Below are positions 1 to 11,347 of a stretch of DNA of 64,000 nucleotides, piece after piece. Both the position numbers and the translations under genes were made by a program. Below the pieces are notes generated by a model. That model saw only the letters and a program-made list of their open reading frames with translations. It made no database searches and was not told where the DNA came from. Within the stretch, counting starts at the first letter, position 1, and each line of letters begins with the position of its first letter. Source of the DNA: Rhodoferax sp. (lineage in GTDB: Bacteria > Pseudomonadota > Gammaproteobacteria > Burkholderiales > Burkholderiaceae_C); contig NZ_JAURYQ010000037.1 of NCBI RefSeq assembly GCF_030653815.1, positions 186,001 to 250,000 on the forward strand. Direction: 5' to 3'.

Positions 1-1
1 G

Positions 2-1264
2 CACGCCGCGGCCTATTCGCTGCTGGCCTACCACACCGCCTGGCTCAAGGTGCACTACACGGCCGAGTTCTTTTGCGCCAACATGACGGTGGAAATGGAC
101 GACACCGACAAGCTCAAGGTCTTGCTGGAAGACGCCATCAAAATGGGCCTGACGTTTGAGCCGCCCGATGTGAACCGGGGTGTGAGCCGTTTCGAGCCGA
201 TCTCGGACAGGGTGATTCGTTATGGCCTGAGCGCGGTCAAGGGCAGCGGCCAGCAGGCCATCGAGGCGATTGTGGCGGCGCGCGAGGGCCGGGGTGTGGG
301 CCCCAACGGCGACACCGTGGGGCCGTTCAAGAGCCTGTTTGATTTTTGTGCCCGGGTCGATCGCAGCCGCATCAACAAGCGCACGGTCGAGGCGCTGATC
401 AAGGCCGGTGCCTTTGACGCCATCGCCCTTAACCGCGCCAGCCTGATGGCCAGCGTCGACCTGGCGTTTGAGTTCGGCGCGGCGGCGCTGGCCAACGCCA
501 ACCAGTGCAGTTTGTTCGACATGGGTGACGGTGACGCGCACGGCTCCAGCACGCAAGAGCCCGAGCTGGTGCAGGCCACGCCCTGGGGCGTGAAGGAACG
601 CCTGGTCTATGAAAAAACCGCTGTCGGTTTTTATTTGTCAGGGCATTTGTTCGACGAAGTGGTGACCGAGGTGCGCCGTTTTGCCAAGCGCCCGATTGCC
701 GAGCTCATCGACACGCGCGAGCCGCAACTGCTGGCCGGCATCATCACCGACTTTCGGGTCATCAATGGCCAGCGCGGCAAACTGGCGCTGTTCAAACTCG
801 ACGACGGCTCGGGCGTGATTGAAGCCCGCGCTGACGAGGCGTTGATCAACGCGCACAAGGATTTGCTCAAGGACGACGAACTGGTGATTGTGATGGGCAA
901 GCAGCAGCCTGACCGCTTTTCAGGCGGCATGCAGCTCACCGTGACGCAAGTCTGGGACCTGGAGCAGGCGCGTTGCCGCTTTGGCAAGTACCTGCGCGTG
1001 CGCGCCGCCACCGGGCCGCAGGGCCTGAAGCTCGACATGGCGCGGCTGTTGCGCGACTTCCCTGCGCAAAAGGAAGTGACCGAGCAGGGTGATCTGTGGC
1101 GTGGTCTGGCCGTGCGCCTGGCCTTGACCTGCCGGGGCGAGGAGGGCGCGGCCCAGGCCGAACTGCAGCTGGGCGAGCAAGCCCGTTTTTACCCCAGCAA
1201 CGCCGCGCTGGCCAGCTGGTGGGCCCAGGCCGCACCGGGCACGGCCGAGATTGTTTACGAGTGA
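2..1264 (+). CDS. dnaE: DNA polymerase III alpha subunit, C-terminal part (5' truncated by window edge)
   Basis: The reading frame is open from base 2, so the gene starts upstream of the window and only about 420 C-terminal residues are present. The visible part holds the end of the fingers/helix-hairpin-helix region and, around bases 720-960, a tRNA-anticodon-type OB fold (LLAGIITDFRVI, then GSGVIEARADE) that in DnaE binds single-stranded DNA. The tail after it is less conserved, as expected for this polymerase. It is the replicative polymerase core of the holoenzyme. It converges with tolA, with only 3 bases between the two stop codons and no visible intrinsic terminator. Confidence 0.95.
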   Translation, partial: HAAAYSLLAYHTAWLKVHYTAEFFCANMTVEMDDTDKLKVLLEDAIKMGLTFEPPDVNRGVSRFEPISDRVIRYGLSAVKGSGQQAIEAIVAAREGRGVGPNGDTVGPFKSLFDFCARVDRSRINKRTVEALIKAGAFDAIALNRASLMASVDLAFEFGAAALANANQCSLFDMGDGDAHGSSTQEPELVQATPWGVKERLVYEKTAVGFYLSGHLFDEVVTEVRRFAKRPIAELIDTREPQLLAGIITDFRVINGQRGKLALFKLDDGSGVIEARADEALINAHKDLLKDDELVIVMGKQQPDRFSGGMQLTVTQVWDLEQARCRFGKYLRVRAATGPQGLKLDMARLLRDFPAQKEVTEQGDLWRGLAVRLALTCRGEEGAAQAELQLGEQARFYPSNAALASWWAQAAPGTAEIVYE

Positions 1265-1267
1265 CCG

Positions 1268-2137
1268 CTAGTCTTTGGGCCGGAAACTGATCAACAGCGG
1301 TGAGGGCACGCGGCCGTCGGTGTCGCGTGGCAGCACTTCGGTTTTGTCAATGGCCCGCAGCACCGCCTCGTCCCAGTCTCTGACGCCGCTCGATTGCGTA
1401 AGTTTGCGCGCGATGATGGTGCCGTCGGATGAGGTGCGCACCTCAATGATGGCGGTCGGGTTGCCGCTGATGGCCTCGGTGAACACGATATTGGGCTTGA
1501 CCCGAGCAATTACACGCCCGGCGTAGCTGGCGGACGGGCCGGCCGACTTGAGTGCGGTACCGGCTGACGACGCGCTGCCGCTGGCACCGGCCAGGCCGCT
1601 CATGCGTTTCAAATTCTCGGCGCGCTGAGCTTCCAGTCGCCGGACTTCCTGCTCGGCCAGTTTTTTCTCTTGCGCCAGTTTGGCCTTGTCGGCCTGGACC
1701 TGTTTCAGTTGCTCGGCCTTGCGCTTTTCTTCCAGCGCCTTCTGCTGCTGCTTGTCCTGCTTGAGCTTTTCCTGTTGCTGTTCAAGCGCCAGCTGCTTTT
1801 GTTTTTGCAGGCGTTGTTTTTCCTGCTCAAGGGCAATGTCGACCTTGGGCGGAGCCACCACCGGCTTGGGCGGGGGCGGGGCCTGGGTGACGGGCTCGGG
1901 CCTTTCTGGCTGGATGGGCTCTGCCAGTGGTTCCTGCAAGCGCGGTGCGGCGGCCACCGGGACTGTCGCCCAAAGCTCGGCTTCAATGCTGATGATTTGC
2001 GCCTCGCGCTGCCAGTGCACGCCCCAGGTCAGTGCGGCCACCAGCAGGCCGTGCGCCAGCAGTGCCAGCAGCACGGCGCGCACCACGCCGGGTGTGGCGG
2101 GTGGCGCAAATTCAAGTCGGTCAGCCGCGGCGTGCAT
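1268..2137 (-). CDS. tolA: TolA-like cell envelope protein
   Basis: A 289-residue protein with one N-terminal transmembrane helix (about residues 20-42), a proline-rich stretch, then a long Lys/Gln/Glu/Ala-rich helical region (about 95-170) and a compact C-terminal domain (about 205-289) with the TonB/TolA-C pattern (IEVRTSSDGTI, SSGVRDWDEAVLRAI). This is the three-domain layout of TolA, which links the inner-membrane TolQR motor to TolB/Pal and the outer membrane during division. It lies 9 bp after tolR and is the last gene of the tol run here. tolB and pal do not follow; dnaE lies there instead. Confidence 0.9.
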   Translation of the reverse strand: MHAAADRLEFAPPATPGVVRAVLLALLAHGLLVAALTWGVHWQREAQIISIEAELWATVPVAAAPRLQEPLAEPIQPERPEPVTQAPPPPKPVVAPPKVDIALEQEKQRLQKQKQLALEQQQEKLKQDKQQQKALEEKRKAEQLKQVQADKAKLAQEKKLAEQEVRRLEAQRAENLKRMSGLAGASGSASSAGTALKSAGPSASYAGRVIARVKPNIVFTEAISGNPTAIIEVRTSSDGTIIARKLTQSSGVRDWDEAVLRAIDKTEVLPRDTDGRVPSPLLISFRPKD

Positions 2138-2146
2138 GGTGGGGAT

Positions 2147-2566
2147 TCAGGGGGCCAGTTGCACCGACAGGCCGACCCGGGCAATGCCGGCGCGCTGCAA
2201 GGTGTCCATGACGCGCACCACGGCTTCGTACTTGACCGACTTGTCGGCGCTGATGACCACGGCCGTGTTGGCTACCGTTCCTTGCGCCTGCTTGACGGCG
2301 CTGGTGATGTCCTGCAGGCGCAGCGACGTGGTGGTGTCCTTGAGCTTGAGTTGCAGCGCTTCGTCCTTGCCGATCACGATCTGGATCACCTGGTCAGGCT
2401 GACCAGCCGCCTTGCCGACGCTGGGCAGGTCGATCATGCTGGGGGCAATCAGCGGCGCGGTCACCATGAAGATGATCAACAGCACCAGCATCACGTCGAT
2501 GAAGGGCACCATGTTGATCTCGTTGATGGTGCGCCGGCCCCGGCCACGGCTGACAACGGCGGCCAT
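2147..2566 (-). CDS. tolR: TolR/ExbD-family proton-channel subunit
   Basis: A 139-residue ExbD/TolR protein. A short basic cytoplasmic start is followed by one membrane helix (about residues 20-40) that carries the essential acidic residue, Asp24 in MVPFIDVMLVL, and then a periplasmic domain. TolR pairs with TolQ to couple proton flow to TolA movement. It sits 2 bp downstream of tolQ and 9 bp upstream of tolA, so translation is probably coupled. ExbD for a TonB system has similar sequence, but the TolA neighbour makes TolR the better call. Confidence 0.92.
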   Translation of the reverse strand: MAAVVSRGRGRRTINEINMVPFIDVMLVLLIIFMVTAPLIAPSMIDLPSVGKAAGQPDQVIQIVIGKDEALQLKLKDTTTSLRLQDITSAVKQAQGTVANTAVVISADKSVKYEAVVRVMDTLQRAGIARVGLSVQLAP

Positions 2567-2568
2567 GG

Positions 2569-3261
2569 TCAGTGCCCCGAGGCCGATTGCGCGCCCACAT
2601 TGCGCTGCAGGATGTTGGAAAACTCTTCAATGAAGGTTTCCAGCCGGATCGCAATGCGGTCGATGTCCCGTGCAAAGCGGTTGTAGGCCACCACCGCCGG
2701 AATGGCGGCAAACAGACCAATGGCGGTGGCCACCAGGGCCTCGGCAATACCGGGCGCCACGCTGGCCAGCGTCACCTGGGTCAGCGCGGCCAAGCCGGTA
2801 AAGGCGTGCATGATGCCCCACACCGTGCCAAACAGGCCCACATAGGGCGACACCGAACCCACCGAGGCCAGAAACGACAAATGGGTCTCGATCACGTCCA
2901 TCTCCCGCTGAAAGCTGGCCCGCATGGCGCGCCGGGCACCGTCCATCAGGGTGCCGGCGTCGGTGATGTGGCGTTCACGCAGTTTTTGGTATTCGCGCAT
3001 GCCGCTGGCAAAAATACGCTCCATCGGGCCGCCCTGGCGGGCGTTCTGGGCGGCGGCGGCAAACAGGTCGTTCAGACTGCTGCCCGACCAGAAGTCACGC
3101 TCGAAGCTGTCGTTGAGCGCCTTGACCTTGCCCAGCGAAAACAGCTTGCGAAAAATGGCGGCCCAGCTGGCGATCGACACGCTGATCAGCAGCAGCATCA
3201 CCAACTGCACCACCAGGCTGGCGTTCAGTACCAATTGAAATATCGAAAGGTCTTGGTTCAT
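2569..3261 (-). CDS. tolQ: TolQ inner-membrane proton-channel subunit
   Basis: A 230-residue MotA/TolQ/ExbB protein. There is an N-terminal membrane helix (about residues 10-35), a cytoplasmic loop, and two further helices near 135-160 and 170-195, including the conserved glycine-rich pattern VGLFGTVWGIMHAF and AIGLFAAIPAVVAYN. It forms the TolQR motor that energises outer-membrane constriction. It lies 7 bp after ybgC and 2 bp before tolR, in the usual ybgC-tolQ-tolR-tolA order. Confidence 0.95.
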   Translation of the reverse strand: MNQDLSIFQLVLNASLVVQLVMLLLISVSIASWAAIFRKLFSLGKVKALNDSFERDFWSGSSLNDLFAAAAQNARQGGPMERIFASGMREYQKLRERHITDAGTLMDGARRAMRASFQREMDVIETHLSFLASVGSVSPYVGLFGTVWGIMHAFTGLAALTQVTLASVAPGIAEALVATAIGLFAAIPAVVAYNRFARDIDRIAIRLETFIEEFSNILQRNVGAQSASGH

Positions 3262-3268
3262 GCGTGCT

Positions 3269-3697
3269 TCAGGTGAGTGCGTGGAGGATCTGGGTGGGAA
3301 TTCTGTCAGGTTTCAGGGTGCTGGCCTGAACCCAGCCGGCGCGGACGGTCGCCTCGCACAGCAACACGGGACCCGTCGCGGTGCTCAGCAGCGCCTGTTG
3401 GTGGATTGTCATGGAGGCACGCCCGGCCTCCTGCAGCGAAGTTGTAAGCAGAAGTTCATCGTCGAGGCGGGCGCTCTTGAGAAAACGCACCTGCACCTCA
3501 CCGACCACAAACATGCCGCCGGTCGCCTCTTTCAAGGCTTGCTGGCTGATGCCCTTGGCACGCAGCCATTCGGTGCGCGCACGCTCAAAAAACTTCAGGT
3601 AATTGGCATAAAACACGATGCCGCCGGCGTCAGTGTCCTCCCAGTACACGCGCACCGGCCAGTTGAAGGTTTCCTTGTCGAGCCGCTGCGCACTCAT
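3269..3697 (-). CDS. ybgC: YbgC-type acyl-CoA thioesterase of the Tol-Pal locus
   Basis: A 142-residue hot-dog-fold thioesterase. The family signature YWEDTDAGGIVFYANYLKF contains the catalytic aspartate region, and the length is typical of YbgC (about 135-145). It hydrolyses acyl-CoA or acyl-ACP and is the standard first gene of Tol-Pal operons. Its ATG overlaps the stop of the preceding aminotransferase gene by 4 bases, so the tol genes are probably read through from the upstream genes. Confidence 0.93.
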   Translation of the reverse strand: MSAQRLDKETFNWPVRVYWEDTDAGGIVFYANYLKFFERARTEWLRAKGISQQALKEATGGMFVVGEVQVRFLKSARLDDELLLTTSLQEAGRASMTIHQQALLSTATGPVLLCEATVRAGWVQASTLKPDRIPTQILHALT

Positions 3698-4878
3698 GCC
3701 AGCAAGACTTTCAATCGGTCGATGGCGCTGTGCAGTTGCGCCATCGAATTGGCCGTGGAGAGGCGAATGAAATGCCCGGTATCAAACTGGCCGAAATCGC
3801 GCCCCGGGGTCACGGCCACGTGGGCCCGGTGCATCAGCGCAAAGGCCAGGTCCCAACTGCCACTCACACCCAGTTTCTGGCACGCCGCCGTGCAGTCGGC
3901 CCAGGCATAAAAAGCGCCGTCGGGCATCACTGGCACGGTCAGGCCCAGCGCGTTGAGGGCGGGTATAAAGTAGTCGCGGCGCGCCTTGAATTCGGCCCGG
4001 CGGCGCTCGTACTCGGCCAGGCTCTCGGCCTCAAAGCAGGCCAGTGCCGCGTATTGGGCAATGGTGCTGGGGCAGATGAACAGGTTTTGCGCCAGCCGCT
4101 CAATCACCGGCACCAGCGCTTCCGGCACCACCATCCAGCCCAGGCGCCAGCCCGTCATGTTGAAGTACTTGCTGAAACTGTTGATGCTGATGATCTCTTC
4201 ATCCAGCCCCAGCGCCGTCTGGCCATAGGCGTCGTCATGGCTCAGCCCCAGGTAAATCTCGTCGACCAGGGTGATGCCGCCGCGCTGGCTCACCAGCTCG
4301 TGAATGCGGCGCAATTCGTCCGGTGCCAGCGAGGTGCCGGTGGGGTTCGAGGGCGAGGCCATCAGCACGCCACGCGTGCGCGGGTTCCAGGCCGCCTGCA
4401 CCTTGTCGGCGCTGAGCTGAAAACGCTCGGCCGCCGTGGTCGGGATCAGCACCGGCGTGCCGTCGGCCGCCGTCACAAAATGGCGGTTGCACGGGTAGCT
4501 GGGGTCGGACATCAGCACTTCGTCGCCGGCCTCCACCAGCGCCAGGCAAGCCAGTTGCAGGGCTGCCGACGCACCGGCCGTGACCACAATGCGGCTGGCC
4601 GGAACCGTTACACCAAAATGGCTTTGGTACCAGGCGCTGATGCGCTCGCGCAACTCGGGCAGGCCGGTGGCCGGGGTGTACTGTGTCAGGCCGTCGCGGA
4701 TGGCACGGGCAGCGGCCTCATGCACCAGCGGCGGGGCGGTGAAGTCAGGCTCGCCAATGTTCAGGAAAATCATCGGCGCATCCGTGTGCGCCACCAGGGC
4801 CGCCAGGGCGCTGGCAGCCTTGCCCACCTCCATCACATAAAACGGCTCAATCTGTTGGGCGCGTTTTGAGATTCGCAT
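3694..4878 (-). CDS. PLP-dependent aminotransferase, class I/II fold
   Basis: A 394-residue fold-type I aminotransferase of the AspC-like subgroup. Visible family features include NIGEPDF near the start, the substrate/cofactor segment SPSNPTGT, the aspartate in DEIYLGLS, and the PLP-binding lysine in SFSKYFNMTGWRLGW. It probably transfers an amino group between an amino acid and 2-oxoglutarate; the substrate cannot be set from sequence. It lies 8 bp downstream of nusB and overlaps ybgC by 4 bp, so it shares their transcript. No link to the Tol system is implied by its chemistry. Confidence 0.88.
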   Translation of the reverse strand: MRISKRAQQIEPFYVMEVGKAASALAALVAHTDAPMIFLNIGEPDFTAPPLVHEAAARAIRDGLTQYTPATGLPELRERISAWYQSHFGVTVPASRIVVTAGASAALQLACLALVEAGDEVLMSDPSYPCNRHFVTAADGTPVLIPTTAAERFQLSADKVQAAWNPRTRGVLMASPSNPTGTSLAPDELRRIHELVSQRGGITLVDEIYLGLSHDDAYGQTALGLDEEIISINSFSKYFNMTGWRLGWMVVPEALVPVIERLAQNLFICPSTIAQYAALACFEAESLAEYERRRAEFKARRDYFIPALNALGLTVPVMPDGAFYAWADCTAACQKLGVSGSWDLAFALMHRAHVAVTPGRDFGQFDTGHFIRLSTANSMAQLHSAIDRLKVLLA

Positions 4879-4886
4879 GGACTGGG

Positions 4887-5417
4887 CTAGCGTGCGGCGC
4901 CCTGGTCGGCGGCGACCTCAAGCTCGCGCAATTGCCGGGCCAGACCGTTGAGCACGCCGTTCACGTATTTGTGGCCGTCGGTGCCGCCAAATTCCTTGGC
5001 CAGCTCCACGCATTCATTGAGCACCACGCGCCAGGGCACGTCCAGGCAGTGCTGCAACTCGTAAGCGCCAATCCACATCACCGCATGCTCGACCGGTGAA
5101 ATCTCTGCCAGTTTGCGGTCGAGCAGCGGCAGAATCAGCGCGTCCAGCTGCTCAGCCTGTTCGGCACTGCCATGCAGCAAGGCATCGAAATGCACGCTGT
5201 CGGCCTTGCTGAAGCCCGCCAGGTCGCGCGTGAAGGCATCCACGGCAGCCACGTCGTTTTTGCCGACCAGCACCTGGTACAACGCCTGCACGGCAAACTC
5301 GCGTGCGCGAGAGCGGTCGGACTTGCTGGCGGCCTTGCGCACGCCGGTGCTGGTCAGGCCTTTGCGCGGTTGGCGCGGCGGCCGGGAAGGGGGTTTTGGG
5401 TGGCTCGATTCGCTCAT
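4887..5417 (-). CDS. nusB: Transcription antitermination factor NusB
   Basis: A 176-residue NusB protein. A basic, proline-rich N-terminal extension of about 35 residues precedes the all-helical NusB domain ([15 protein letters not shown] to the conserved [15 protein letters not shown] and [11 protein letters not shown]). NusB binds boxA RNA with NusE and supports rRNA antitermination. Its start overlaps the ribH stop by 4 bp. The ribH-nusB pairing is common in proteobacteria. Confidence 0.95.
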   Translation of the reverse strand: MSESSHPKPPSRPPRQPRKGLTSTGVRKAASKSDRSRAREFAVQALYQVLVGKNDVAAVDAFTRDLAGFSKADSVHFDALLHGSAEQAEQLDALILPLLDRKLAEISPVEHAVMWIGAYELQHCLDVPWRVVLNECVELAKEFGGTDGHKYVNGVLNGLARQLRELEVAADQGAAR

Positions 5418-5890
5418 TCAATTTCTTCCAGTAAGTTGGCCATTTCAACGGCCACACGGGCGGCGTCGCGGCCCTTGTCGGTTTGCCGGGCCACGGCCTG
5501 GGCCATGTCCTCGGTGGTGAGGATGGCGTTGGCAATCGGAATTTGATAGTCCAGCGCAATCCGGCTGACGCTCGCCGCCGATTCGTTGGCAACCAACTCA
5601 AAATGGTAAGTTTCGCCGCGAATGATGCAGCCCAGGGCCACCAGCGCGTGGTACTTGAGCTGTTCGGCCAGCGCCTGCAGTGCCACAGGCACTTCCAGCG
5701 CGCCCGGCACCTGCACCAGCGTGATGTTTTTTTCTTCCACACCCAAGGCCAGCAGTTCGGCGCGGCAGGCCTGCGCCAGCGCGTTGGTGATGTCGGCATT
5801 GAAGCGCGCCTGGACGATGCCAATGGTCAGGTTTTTCCCGTTCAGGCGGGGGTCGGTGGCGGCAAGTGCACCCTGGTCTGCAATCAGCAT
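5414..5890 (-). CDS. ribH: 6,7-dimethyl-8-ribityllumazine synthase
   Basis: A 158-residue lumazine synthase, the usual length. It joins 5-amino-6-ribitylaminouracil with dihydroxybutanone phosphate in the penultimate step of riboflavin synthesis. The motifs [28 protein letters not shown] (with the catalytic histidine) and [11 protein letters not shown] are present. It follows ribBX by 27 bp and overlaps nusB by 4 bp, forming the ribBX-ribH-nusB unit. Confidence 0.96.
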   Translation of the reverse strand: MLIADQGALAATDPRLNGKNLTIGIVQARFNADITNALAQACRAELLALGVEEKNITLVQVPGALEVPVALQALAEQLKYHALVALGCIIRGETYHFELVANESAASVSRIALDYQIPIANAILTTEDMAQAVARQTDKGRDAARVAVEMANLLEEIE

Positions 5891-5917
5891 GGGAATTTCC
5901 TGTTCATCAAAAGGGGT

Positions 5918-7045
5918 TCACGCGGTCACGTAGCCAACAATTTCCAGTCCATACCCGGTCATGCTGGGCATGCGCCGTGGGTTGCCCATCAGGGTCATTT
6001 TGTGGACGCCGCATTCGCGCAAAATCTGCGCGCCCACGCCGTAGGTGCGCAAGTCCATGCGGCCGCGCTCCGGGCCGTGGCTGGCCTTGGCGGTGCCGTC
6101 AAACTGGGCCAGCAATTGGTCGGGGCTTTCACCGCAGTTCAGGAACACCACCACGCCCTTGCCCTCGGCGGCCACGCGCGACAGGCTGGCGTCCAGGCTC
6201 CAGGAGTGCATGGTGCGGCCTACTTCAAGGGCATCAAAGACCGACAACGGCTCGTGCACACGCGCCAGCACGGCTTCATCCGCGCCCCACTGGCCCTTGA
6301 CCAGCGCCAGGTGCACGCCGTGGGCGGTCTTGTCGCGAAAGGCATGGGCCGTGAATTCGCCAAAAGCGGTTTTCAAGGGTCGCACCCCCACATGCTCGAC
6401 CAATGACTCGGTACTGCTGCGGTGGTGAATGAGGTCGGCGATGGTGCCAATCTTGAGACCGTGTTCGGCAGCAAAAAGCTGCAGGTCGGGCAGGCGCGCC
6501 ATGGTGCCGTCGTCTTTCATGATTTCGCAGATCATCGCAGCCGGCTCGCAGCCGGCCATGGCGGCCAGGTCGCAGCCGGCTTCGGTATGGCCCGCGCGCA
6601 TCAGCACGCCACCTTCGACCGCCTGCAAGGGAAAGATGTGGCCAGGTTGCACCAGGTCCTCGGGTTTGGCCTTGCGGGCCACGGCCACCTGGATGGTCTG
6701 GGCCCGGTCGGCGGCCGAAATGCCGGTGGTGACGCCCTCGGCGGCTTCGATGGAGACGGTAAAAGCAGTGCCTTTTTTGTCGCCATTGCGTGCCGTCATG
6801 GGCGGCAGTTGCAGTAGTTCGCAACGTTCGCGGGTCAGCGTCAGGCAGATCAGGCCGCGGCCAAACCGGGCCATGAAGTTGACCGCGTCGGCGGTCACGT
6901 GTTCAGCGGCCATGACCAGGTCGCCTTCGTTTTCACGGTCTTCTTCGTCAACCAGAATGACCATGCGCCCGGCGCGCAGGTCGGCGACGATGTCTTCAAC
7001 AGGGGAAATGGCAACGGGATGAGGCTGTGTCATGCAATGATTCAA
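5918..7045 (-). CDS. ribBX: Dihydroxybutanone-phosphate synthase with degenerate GTP cyclohydrolase II domain (RibBX type)
   Basis: A 375-residue two-domain protein. The N-terminal half (to about residue 210) is a good RibB domain: [18 protein letters not shown] carries the acidic metal site, and the later [12 protein letters not shown] is also present. It makes dihydroxybutanone phosphate from ribulose 5-phosphate. The C-terminal half aligns with GTP cyclohydrolase II but lacks its zinc-binding cysteines: the segment corresponding to C-x10-C-x-C reads [20 protein letters not shown]. This fits the RibBX variant described in Proteobacteria, where the second domain is not a working RibA. A separate ribA would then lie elsewhere. 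No FMN riboswitch is recognisable upstream. Confidence 0.88.
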   Translation of the reverse strand: MNHCMTQPHPVAISPVEDIVADLRAGRMVILVDEEDRENEGDLVMAAEHVTADAVNFMARFGRGLICLTLTRERCELLQLPPMTARNGDKKGTAFTVSIEAAEGVTTGISAADRAQTIQVAVARKAKPEDLVQPGHIFPLQAVEGGVLMRAGHTEAGCDLAAMAGCEPAAMICEIMKDDGTMARLPDLQLFAAEHGLKIGTIADLIHHRSSTESLVEHVGVRPLKTAFGEFTAHAFRDKTAHGVHLALVKGQWGADEAVLARVHEPLSVFDALEVGRTMHSWSLDASLSRVAAEGKGVVVFLNCGESPDQLLAQFDGTAKASHGPERGRMDLRTYGVGAQILRECGVHKMTLMGNPRRMPSMTGYGLEIVGYVTA

Positions 7046-7175
7046 AGGGTTGGGTGTCGAAAATCAGGACCAGCGAGTGCAAGCGCCACAAGGGCGTGTT
7101 TGGCCGATCAATTGCACCGATTATCCGGGATTGTGGTTTGGGTTAGGCTAGACCCCAGATTTCAGGAGACGATAC

Positions 7176-7559
7176 ATGGCGATTGGATGGTTGACCGTAC
7201 TCAAGATGGTGCCTTGGGGCGATGTGATCGAGAATGCACCCAAGGTGGCCACGGGCGCCAAAAAATTGTGGCAGACCGTGGGCAAGAAACCTGTGGCAGC
7301 CGCGCCGGTCTCACCCGCGCGTGAGGTATTGCGTGCTGAGTCGCCTGCGGTTGCAGCGCTGCAATCGCAGGTGGCCGAGCTGCAAACGGCCGTGGCCGAT
7401 CTGCACCAGCAGATGCTGGTATCCAGCGAGCTGATCCAGTCGCTGGCCGACCAGAACACCCAACTCATCAAGCGGGTCGAGGTGAACCGGGTGCGTGTGT
7501 TGTGGCTCATGGCTGGGGTATCGGTCCTGGCGCTGGCGTTGGCCAGCCGCTTTTTTTAG
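7176..7559 (+). CDS. Hypothetical coiled-coil protein with C-terminal membrane anchor
   Basis: A 127-residue protein I do not recognise. The start is supported by AGGAGA 6 bases before the ATG. Residues 1-50 are amphipathic and basic, residues about 55-100 form a probable coiled coil (LQSQVAELQTAVADLHQQML), and residues about 105-125 are a strong C-terminal transmembrane helix. It is transcribed divergently from ribBX. The tail-anchor layout suggests it sits on the cytoplasmic face of the inner membrane. No enzyme motif is visible. Confidence 0.7.
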   Translation: MAIGWLTVLKMVPWGDVIENAPKVATGAKKLWQTVGKKPVAAAPVSPAREVLRAESPAVAALQSQVAELQTAVADLHQQMLVSSELIQSLADQNTQLIKRVEVNRVRVLWLMAGVSVLALALASRFF

Positions 7560-10598
<3,039 letters not shown>

Positions 10599-10613
10599 GG
10601 GCGCCGGACGGCC

Positions 10614-10934
10614 TCAAATCAGGCTGTCATCGCTGTTCAAGGCGGCATCAAGCCGCTGCAACAGCTGTTTCAGCTTGAACGTTTCGCCGGCCTGCGACGC
10701 ATCGCTCGACAGCGTGTCCGGCGTGTTTGTCTTGACTTGCTCTGGCGTGTCGAAGGCCAGGTTGAGCGCCGCCAGCACGGCGATGCGGTCGCGTGAACGC
10801 ACCTTGCCGGCTTCACGGATCTTGCACATGGCGTCGTCGACGCGGGCGACCACATTCAAAAGCCTGGCCTCTCCGCCTTCCGGGCAGCCGAGCATGTAGC
10901 TCTGGCCCATGATGTTGACCTCAAGCTGTTTCAT
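10614..10934 (-). CDS. zapA: Cell division protein ZapA
   Basis: A 106-residue ZapA protein. The N-terminal part carries QLEVNIMGQSYMLGC and the conserved RVDDAMCKIRE; the C-terminal half is a coiled coil used for tetramer formation. ZapA bundles FtsZ filaments at midcell. It overlaps the upstream zapB-like gene by 4 bp. 6S RNA often lies beside zapA in proteobacteria, but only 15 bp separate zapA from the next gene here. Confidence 0.92.
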   Translation of the reverse strand: MKQLEVNIMGQSYMLGCPEGGEARLLNVVARVDDAMCKIREAGKVRSRDRIAVLAALNLAFDTPEQVKTNTPDTLSSDASQAGETFKLKQLLQRLDAALNSDDSLI

Positions 10935-11167
10935 TGGGAACCTCTGGGCGTCGTGGCTGGGCTGGGGTTGGCTTCAGGCAGCCGGGCCAGCAGCACGTCA
11001 ACACGTGCCCGTGCTGCGCTCAAACGCGATTTGAGCGAGTCACGCTCTTGCGTCAGTGAATCGATTTCCTGGTAAAGCAGGGCATTGGTTCGCTTGAGCT
11101 CTTCGTAACGCAGCAACAAGCGGTCCACCCGTTCGGTAATTTGATCAATGGGGGTCAGGTCTGACAT
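10931..11167 (-). CDS. Small coiled-coil protein, ZapB/TIGR02449-like
   Basis: A 78-residue protein starting at the ATG at 11165-11167; the longer open frame upstream is AT-richer intergenic sequence without matching character. Residues 5-60 are heptad-like (VDRLLLRYEELKRTNALL, then LTQERDSLKSRLSAARAR), followed by a Pro/Ala/Thr tail. Its position just before zapA and its coiled-coil form fit the small ZapB-like proteins found with zapA in betaproteobacteria, which help organise the division ring. The function is inferred from context. Confidence 0.75.
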   Translation of the reverse strand: MSDLTPIDQITERVDRLLLRYEELKRTNALLYQEIDSLTQERDSLKSRLSAARARVDVLLARLPEANPSPATTPRGSQ

Positions 11168-11260
11168 AAGTCTGCATTGTAGGATCGTGGTTCGGTATTT
11201 TAGGGAGGGGCAGGCGCTTAAATAACGCGTCAAAACAACAGTCTTTTGCGGTTGGTGACT

Positions 11261-11278
11261 AATGACCAAATGGTTATT
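11261..11278. promoter_or_regulatory. Palindromic operator-like site before the efflux genes
   Basis: AATGACCA-AA-TGGTTATT is an inverted repeat with one mismatch per arm, 70 bp before the adaptor start codon and overlapping an AT-rich -10-like stretch (TATTAAAAT). TetR-family repressors of RND pumps often use sites of this size and place. No tetR gene is next to it in the window, so the regulator is unknown. Confidence 0.35.
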
Positions 11279-11347
11279 AAAATCGTTTTCGCGTCAAATC
11301 ACTCAAGTGGTCCGCAGAGGCTTCACATCTACCGGGAATGAACAAAC

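Noticed and set aside
1670-2686. 338-codon plus-strand frame opposite tolA-tolR
   Set aside because: It lies opposite two well-supported tol genes, is rich in His/Leu/Gly by mirror codon effects, and matches no family.
3730-4869. 379-codon plus-strand frame opposite the aminotransferase gene
   Set aside because: It is the antisense shadow of a conserved enzyme with a clear PLP lysine and has no ribosome-binding site or domain pattern.
7046-7175. FMN riboswitch before ribBX
   Set aside because: The conserved FMN-element core (AGGGGCGGGG-like and CCCAC segments) is not visible in this 130-bp gap.
10599-10613. 6S RNA (ssrS) next to zapA
   Set aside because: 6S RNA is often beside zapA, but only 15 bp lie between zapA and the fusion gene.
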